Part shown: positions 6,103-9,262 of the stretch, in pieces
How positions within the stretch are numbered: the stretch's first letter is position 1
Layout of the letters: each line of letters starts with the position of its first letter
DNA from: Planctomycetes bacterium SM23_32
GTDB lineage: Bacteria > Planctomycetota > Brocadiia > SM23-32
Assembly (NCBI GenBank): GCA_001303885.1
Contig: LJUE01000071.1
Coordinates: 1-9,262 of the forward strand
Direction of reading: 5' to 3'
Length of the DNA: 9,262 nt
Made by a program: the position numbers and the translations under genes
Notes under the pieces: generated by a model
Told to the model about the DNA's origin: nothing
Database searches by the model: none
What the model saw: the letters and a program-made list of their open reading frames with translations, nothing else

Positions 6103-7104
6103 ATGCGCAGACTCATCTGCATCGCCGCCTCGATCCTGGCGCTGATAGGGCCCGCCGGAGCGGCGCGGGCCGCCGGGGAGCGGTTCGCCATTTCCCTGCG
6201 CGAGAAGGCCGTCGTCGAGGGGCCGGTCGTGGCGCTCTGCGACGTCGCCGACCTCGGGGAGGGCATGCCGGACAAGGTGGCGCACCTGTCTGTGGGCAAC
6301 TCGCCCTGGCCGGGTCACCTGCGGGACGTGACCCGCGTGCTCGTGAAGGTGAGGCTGTTGTCGGCGGGATTCGACCTGCAGCGTTTCGAGTTCGGCGGCA
6401 GCGACGTCTGCGTGGTGGAGGCGGCGTCGGCCTGCATCCCGGCCGAGCGGCTGGTGGCCGCCGCCCGGGAGCATCTGTTGGCGCAGTTTCCCCCGGAAGG
6501 CCCTCGCGTGGAGATCGAGCTCCTGCGGGCAGCGCCTGCCGTGCTGGTGGCGGCCGGCGAGGCGCCGGTCGAACTCAGGCCCCGTCTGTACGGCACGGAC
6601 CCTCCGGCCGGGACCGTCCGGGTGGACGTGGACGTGGTGCGCGCCGGGGAGCGCCTGCGGCGCGTGCCGCTGAGCTTCTCGGTGAAGCTCCGCGAGCGGG
6701 TAGCCGTGGCCTTGCGGCCCATCGGCCAGGGCCGGCCTTTCCGCGCCGCCGACGTGAGCTTCGTCGAGCGCGACGTCGCCGCGGCGAGCAGGCCCTGCGT
6801 GCGCTTGCCCGAGGAGCTCGAAGGCAAGGTGGCCATGCGCTCAATCCGTCCCGGACAGATCATCGCCCGGCAGTTCGTCGGCGACCCCGAGGCGCCGGTG
6901 GTGATTGACTACAACCAGAGGGTGTTCCTGGTGGTGGAGACCGACACGCTGCGCGCCGTCACCGTCGGCAAGGCGCTGTGCCGCGCGCGCAAGGGCGAGA
7001 TTGCCCGCGCCCGGAACCTGAGCAGCGGGCGTGAGGTGGTGGGGCTCGCCACGGAGGACTCGACGATCCGCGTGCTGCTGAAAGGACATGAGAATGAAGG
7101 CTGA
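6103..7104 (+). CDS. flgA: Flagella basal body P-ring formation protein FlgA
   Basis: FlgA is a periplasmic chaperone that helps FlgI subunits assemble into the P-ring. The 333-residue product begins with a clear Sec signal peptide (MRRLICIAASILALIGPAGA, cleavage likely after Ala23 or Ala24). The C-terminal half is the diagnostic SAF/ChapFlgA region: VAVALRPIGQGRPFRAADVS at about 206-225, a second RPGQIIARQFV block, and a last domain with KALCRARKGEIARARNLSSG. The N-terminal half (about 25-195) is a less conserved beta-rich extension found in longer FlgA proteins; enteric FlgA is about 219 residues. Only a short-spaced GAGG precedes the ATG, 4 bases after flgG, so reinitiation from flgG is likely. 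Its 3' end overlaps flgH by 11 bases. Neighbouring flgI is its substrate. Confidence 0.94.
   Translation: MRRLICIAASILALIGPAGAARAAGERFAISLREKAVVEGPVVALCDVADLGEGMPDKVAHLSVGNSPWPGHLRDVTRVLVKVRLLSAGFDLQRFEFGGSDVCVVEAASACIPAERLVAAAREHLLAQFPPEGPRVEIELLRAAPAVLVAAGEAPVELRPRLYGTDPPAGTVRVDVDVVRAGERLRRVPLSFSVKLRERVAVALRPIGQGRPFRAADVSFVERDVAAASRPCVRLPEELEGKVAMRSIRPGQIIARQFVGDPEAPVVIDYNQRVFLVVETDTLRAVTVGKALCRARKGEIARARNLSSGREVVGLATEDSTIRVLLKGHENEG
7081..7086 (+). promoter_or_regulatory. Shine-Dalgarno deciding the flgH start
   Basis: AAAGGA at 7081-7086 is only 1 base from the first in-frame ATG (7088) but 7 bases from the second (7094), so 7094 is the better start. The two would differ only by Met-Arg at the N-terminus. 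Confidence 0.6.
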
Positions 7105-7738
7105 CCCCAGACGTCCCGGCGGCAGGGGGCCGCGCATCGCCGTGGGCCTCGCCGTCGCGCTGTTGGCGCTACTGACTGTGGCCCTGCCGGCCTGCGCCGA
7201 CTCCATCTGGGACCGCAGAGAGCGCTCGTTCGCCTTCCTTTACACCGACAACCTGGCGGCCGAGGTCGGCGACTCCATCACCGTGATCATCAACGATAAG
7301 AGCACGTTCAAGAAGGACGATGAACGCCAACTCGAGAAGACCAGCGACAGCAGCGGCTCGGCCACCATCGAGACCCCCGTGGTGGACGTCGGCATCACCT
7401 CGACCCGCATGACCGAGTCCTCCTCGCGAAGCTTCGCGGGCAGTGACGAATACGACGCGAGCTGGGAGTTCGTGGACAGCGTGACGGCCACCGTGGTGGA
7501 CAAGCTCCCGAACGGCAACCTGGTGGTGGCCGGGCGCAGCGAGAGGAACGTCCGGGGCGAAGAGGTGGTGACCATCCTGACTGGCATCGTCAAGCCCGAG
7601 GACGTGACGGCCTCCAACACTGTGCTCTCCTCGCGGATAGCCCGGCTGCGCGTCTACTACGAGGTCACCGGGACCTCCGAGGCCTACCTGAAGCCGGGCT
7701 TCCTGAGCAGGGTACTGAACCTCATCTGGCCGTTCTGA
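7094..7738 (+). CDS. flgH: Flagellar L-ring protein FlgH
   Basis: FlgH forms the L-ring bushing in the outer membrane. The 214-residue product has a long hydrophobic export signal (about residues 15-33), then the family signature TDNLAAEVGDSITVIINDKS. LPNGNLVVAGRSERNVRGEE, the loop-rich TGIVKPEDVTASNTVLSSRI, and the conserved C-terminal LSRVLNLIWPF follow. Most FlgH proteins are lipoproteins. Here the only candidate cysteine is Cys34 in LPAC-ADS, with Pro at -2, which does not fit the usual lipobox; cleavage by signal peptidase I after ACA is an alternative. The start was set at 7094 from SD spacing; 7088 would add two residues. It overlaps flgA by 11 bases and is followed by flgI after 22 bases. 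Confidence 0.96.
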   Translation: MKADPRRPGGRGPRIAVGLAVALLALLTVALPACADSIWDRRERSFAFLYTDNLAAEVGDSITVIINDKSTFKKDDERQLEKTSDSSGSATIETPVVDVGITSTRMTESSSRSFAGSDEYDASWEFVDSVTATVVDKLPNGNLVVAGRSERNVRGEEVVTILTGIVKPEDVTASNTVLSSRIARLRVYYEVTGTSEAYLKPGFLSRVLNLIWPF

Positions 7739-7746
7739 GTCGGCGC

Positions 7747-7751
7747 GGAGG
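7747..7751 (+). promoter_or_regulatory. Shine-Dalgarno deciding the flgI start
   Basis: GGAGG at 7747-7751 lies 3 bases from ATG 7755 but 9 bases from the in-frame ATG 7761. The second spacing is in the efficient range, and starting there gives the signal peptide a conventional MARK beginning. Confidence 0.5.
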
Positions 7752-7760
7752 GCAATGCAC

Positions 7761-8876
7761 ATGGCCAGGAAGATCGCGACAGGCGTGTTGCTGGCAGCGG
7801 CCCTGCTGGCCGGGGCGGCCCTGCCCGCCCGCGCGGCCCGGATAAAGGACATCAGCGCCATCAAGGGCATCCGGCCGAATCACCTCTACGGGTTCGGACT
7901 CGTGTTCGGCCTGGCCGGCACGGGGGCCGGCAGCGAACTGACCGGCGAGGTGGCCCAGAACCTGCTGGAAAAGCTGCGCGTCGGCCGGGGCCTCTCGGAT
8001 CTGAGTGCGGCGAACCTGGCCGCCGTGATGGTCACCGCCGAGCTGCCGCCGTTCGCCGCAAAGGGCAGCACCATAGACGTGACCGTGTCCACGTTCGACG
8101 ACACAGAGAGCCTGCGCGGCGGGACGCTGCTGCTGACGCCGCTCTACGGGGCGGACGGCAACGTCTACGCGGTGGCCCAGGGCCCCATCACCGTGGGCGG
8201 GTTCTCCTTCGGGGGCGCCGCCGCCACCGTTCAGCAGGGCCACCCCACGGTGGGCCGCATCCCCAACGGCGCCGTCGTGGAGCGCGAGGTCGAAAGCCAC
8301 TTCATCCAGCAGGGCGCCATCACGCTGTCCCTGCACACGCCGGACTTTGCGACGGCCACCCGCGTGGCTGAGGCGATTCAGCGCGCCAGCAGGCTGCGGG
8401 CGGTCGTCCTGGACGCCGGCACGGTGCGCGTGCCGCTGCCCGTTGCCCTGGACACCAACGACGTGATGGGGCGGATCAGCGAGATACAGATGCTGCAGGT
8501 CCAGCCCGACGCCCGGGCCCTGGTGGTCATCAACGAGCGGACGGGCACGGTCGTGGCCGGGCAGGACGTGACGATATCCAGCGTGGCCGTCTCGCACGGC
8601 CAGCTCACGGTCGTCACGCAGGAGCTGGCCGAGGTCGTCCAGCCGACGGCCTTCTCGGAAGGGACCACGGAAACGGTCCCCCGCACGGCGCTGCGCATCA
8701 TCGAAAGCCCCCTGCCCGGCCAGGAGGGGGGCATGGCCGTGCTGAACCGGGGCACGACCGTCAGCGAAGTGGCGCGCGCGCTCAACATGCTCGGCGCCAC
8801 GCCGCGCGACATCATCTCCATCTTCCAGGCCATCAACGAGGCGGGAGCGCTCCATGCTGAGCTCAGGATCATGTGA
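7761..8876 (+). CDS. flgI: Flagellar P-ring protein FlgI
   Basis: FlgI builds the P-ring around the rod at the peptidoglycan layer. The 371-residue precursor has a Sec signal (residues 1-25, cleavage ARA|ARIKD). The mature protein opens exactly as the family does: ARIKDISAIKGIRPNHLYGF then GLVFGLAGTG. Further hallmarks are NLAAVMVTAELPPFAAKGST, the TLLLTPLYGADGNVYAVAQG block, GRIPNGAVVEREV, and the C-terminal LNMLGATPRDIISIFQAINE then AGALHAEL. Length is typical of the family (about 365-370). A start at 7755 would add Met-His. It overlaps flgJ by 23 bases, so coupled translation is likely, and its assembly chaperone FlgA is encoded two genes upstream. Confidence 0.98.
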   Translation: MARKIATGVLLAAALLAGAALPARAARIKDISAIKGIRPNHLYGFGLVFGLAGTGAGSELTGEVAQNLLEKLRVGRGLSDLSAANLAAVMVTAELPPFAAKGSTIDVTVSTFDDTESLRGGTLLLTPLYGADGNVYAVAQGPITVGGFSFGGAAATVQQGHPTVGRIPNGAVVEREVESHFIQQGAITLSLHTPDFATATRVAEAIQRASRLRAVVLDAGTVRVPLPVALDTNDVMGRISEIQMLQVQPDARALVVINERTGTVVAGQDVTISSVAVSHGQLTVVTQELAEVVQPTAFSEGTTETVPRTALRIIESPLPGQEGGMAVLNRGTTVSEVARALNMLGATPRDIISIFQAINEAGALHAELRIM

Positions 8877-9213
8877 TGGTCTCGCCGCGGCGCAGCCGCA
8901 CCTGATGGCCGGCCCGGCCGACGGGGCGTTCCGCCGACTGCCTCAGCCCGCCGCAGAGGGCCCGGAGGTGAAGCGCCTGCGGCAGGTCTCGCGCGACTTC
9001 GCCTCGCTGTTCTACTCGATGCTCGTGCGGCAGATGCAGAAGACGGTGCCGGAGGACGAGGAGGACGACAACGCCGTCAAGCAGGGCGTGCAGGACTTCA
9101 TGGGCATGTTCCTGCCGGAGGCGGTCGCCAGGCGTCCCGACGATGCGCTGGCCGGCTGCATATTCGGCCACCTGCGCACACGCTACGGAGAGCTGCTGGA
9201 TGAAACCGCTTGA
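8854..9213 (+). CDS. flgJ: FlgJ-like rod-binding (rod cap) protein, no muramidase domain
   Basis: The 119-residue product matches the N-terminal rod-binding domain of FlgJ at about residues 38-112: LRQVSRDFASLFYSMLVRQM, then QKTVPEDEE, then VQDFMGMFLPEAVARRPDDA. This part caps the growing rod in the periplasm. Enteric FlgJ (about 313 residues) carries a C-terminal peptidoglycan hydrolase, which is absent here, so rod penetration of the wall must rely on an enzyme encoded elsewhere. The start overlaps the end of flgI by 23 bases and has GGAG (8844-8847) at 6 bases; an in-frame ATG at 8905 is a weaker alternative. The first ~37 residues are unconserved. Confidence 0.9.
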   Translation: MLSSGSCDGLAAAQPHLMAGPADGAFRRLPQPAAEGPEVKRLRQVSRDFASLFYSMLVRQMQKTVPEDEEDDNAVKQGVQDFMGMFLPEAVARRPDDALAGCIFGHLRTRYGELLDETA

Positions 9214-9262
9214 TGAGCTTCTGGCGCTGCTGGACGACCAGATCGAGCTGCTCCAGCGCAAG
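9200..9262 (+). CDS. flgN: FlgN-like flagellar export chaperone (N-terminal fragment, cut by window edge)
   Basis: An ATG at 9200, 7 bases after GGAGAG (9187-9192), opens a frame that runs off the window after 21 codons: MKPLDELLALLDDQIELLQR plus Lys. The Leu-rich heptad-like start followed by an acidic/Gln stretch is how FlgN chaperones begin, and FlgN commonly follows flgJ ahead of flgK/flgL in this operon type. FlgN binds FlgK and FlgL and escorts them to the export gate. It overlaps flgJ by 14 bases. Only 21 residues are visible, so the name rests on position plus a short helical pattern; another short flagellar helper is possible. Confidence 0.6.
   Translation, partial: MKPLDELLALLDDQIELLQRK

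Noticed and set aside
7792..7807. Sigma-54-like TGGCAGCGGCCCTGCT in flgI
   Set aside because: It falls within the Ala/Leu codons of the signal peptide and its TTGC block is degraded; such partial matches arise by chance in GC-rich DNA.

Overview
This window is a single block of flagellar genes, all on the + strand and running off both ends. It comes from a GC-rich (roughly two-thirds G+C by eye) bacterium. Genes for both the L-ring (flgH) and the P-ring (flgI) mean a Gram-negative-type envelope with an outer membrane and peptidoglycan. The gene order flgF-flgG-flgA-flgH-flgI-short flgJ-flgN, plus a candidate sigma-54 promoter, would fit a deltaproteobacterial or Planctomycetota-like lineage. 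I cannot settle the phylum from the sequence alone, and the neighbours are ordinary vertically inherited core motility genes with uniform composition.

Layout. Bases 1-1072 hold the 3' part of fliK, the hook-length ruler. It has a long Ala/Pro/Glu-rich disordered region in one frame and the conserved C-terminal hook domain in another, so there is an apparent -1 frameshift around 600-670. Next come flgD (hook cap, 1086-1451) and flgE (hook protein, 1464-3161). A strong GC hairpin (3173-3207) follows flgE. Bases 3283-4347 encode a membrane-anchored PilZ (c-di-GMP-binding) protein related to YcgR-type flagellar brakes. A hairpin (4361-4377) lies just past its stop codon. The 217-base gap before flgF carries a well-spaced sigma-54 (-24/-12) promoter candidate at 4504-4519. 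From there a tightly packed second operon runs flgF (4565), flgG (5316), flgA (6103), flgH (7094), flgI (7761), flgJ rod-binding domain only (8854), and the first 21 codons of a FlgN-like chaperone (9200 to the window end). Several of these genes overlap by 11-23 bases, which suggests translational coupling.

How they work together. FlgF and FlgG build the rod, with FlgJ as its cap. FlgA chaperones FlgI into the P-ring, and FlgH makes the L-ring around the rod. FlgD caps the growing FlgE hook and FliK measures its length. FlgN would chaperone the hook-filament junction proteins, so flgK/flgL are expected just beyond the right edge. The PilZ protein plausibly links c-di-GMP level to motor function or assembly.

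I do not see a novel defence, mobile or biosynthetic system here, and there are no RNA genes, CRISPR arrays or insertion sequences. The points most worth a second look are the fliK frame break, the transmembrane PilZ gene embedded between hook and rod genes, the sigma-54 promoter, and the two hairpins at operon boundaries.
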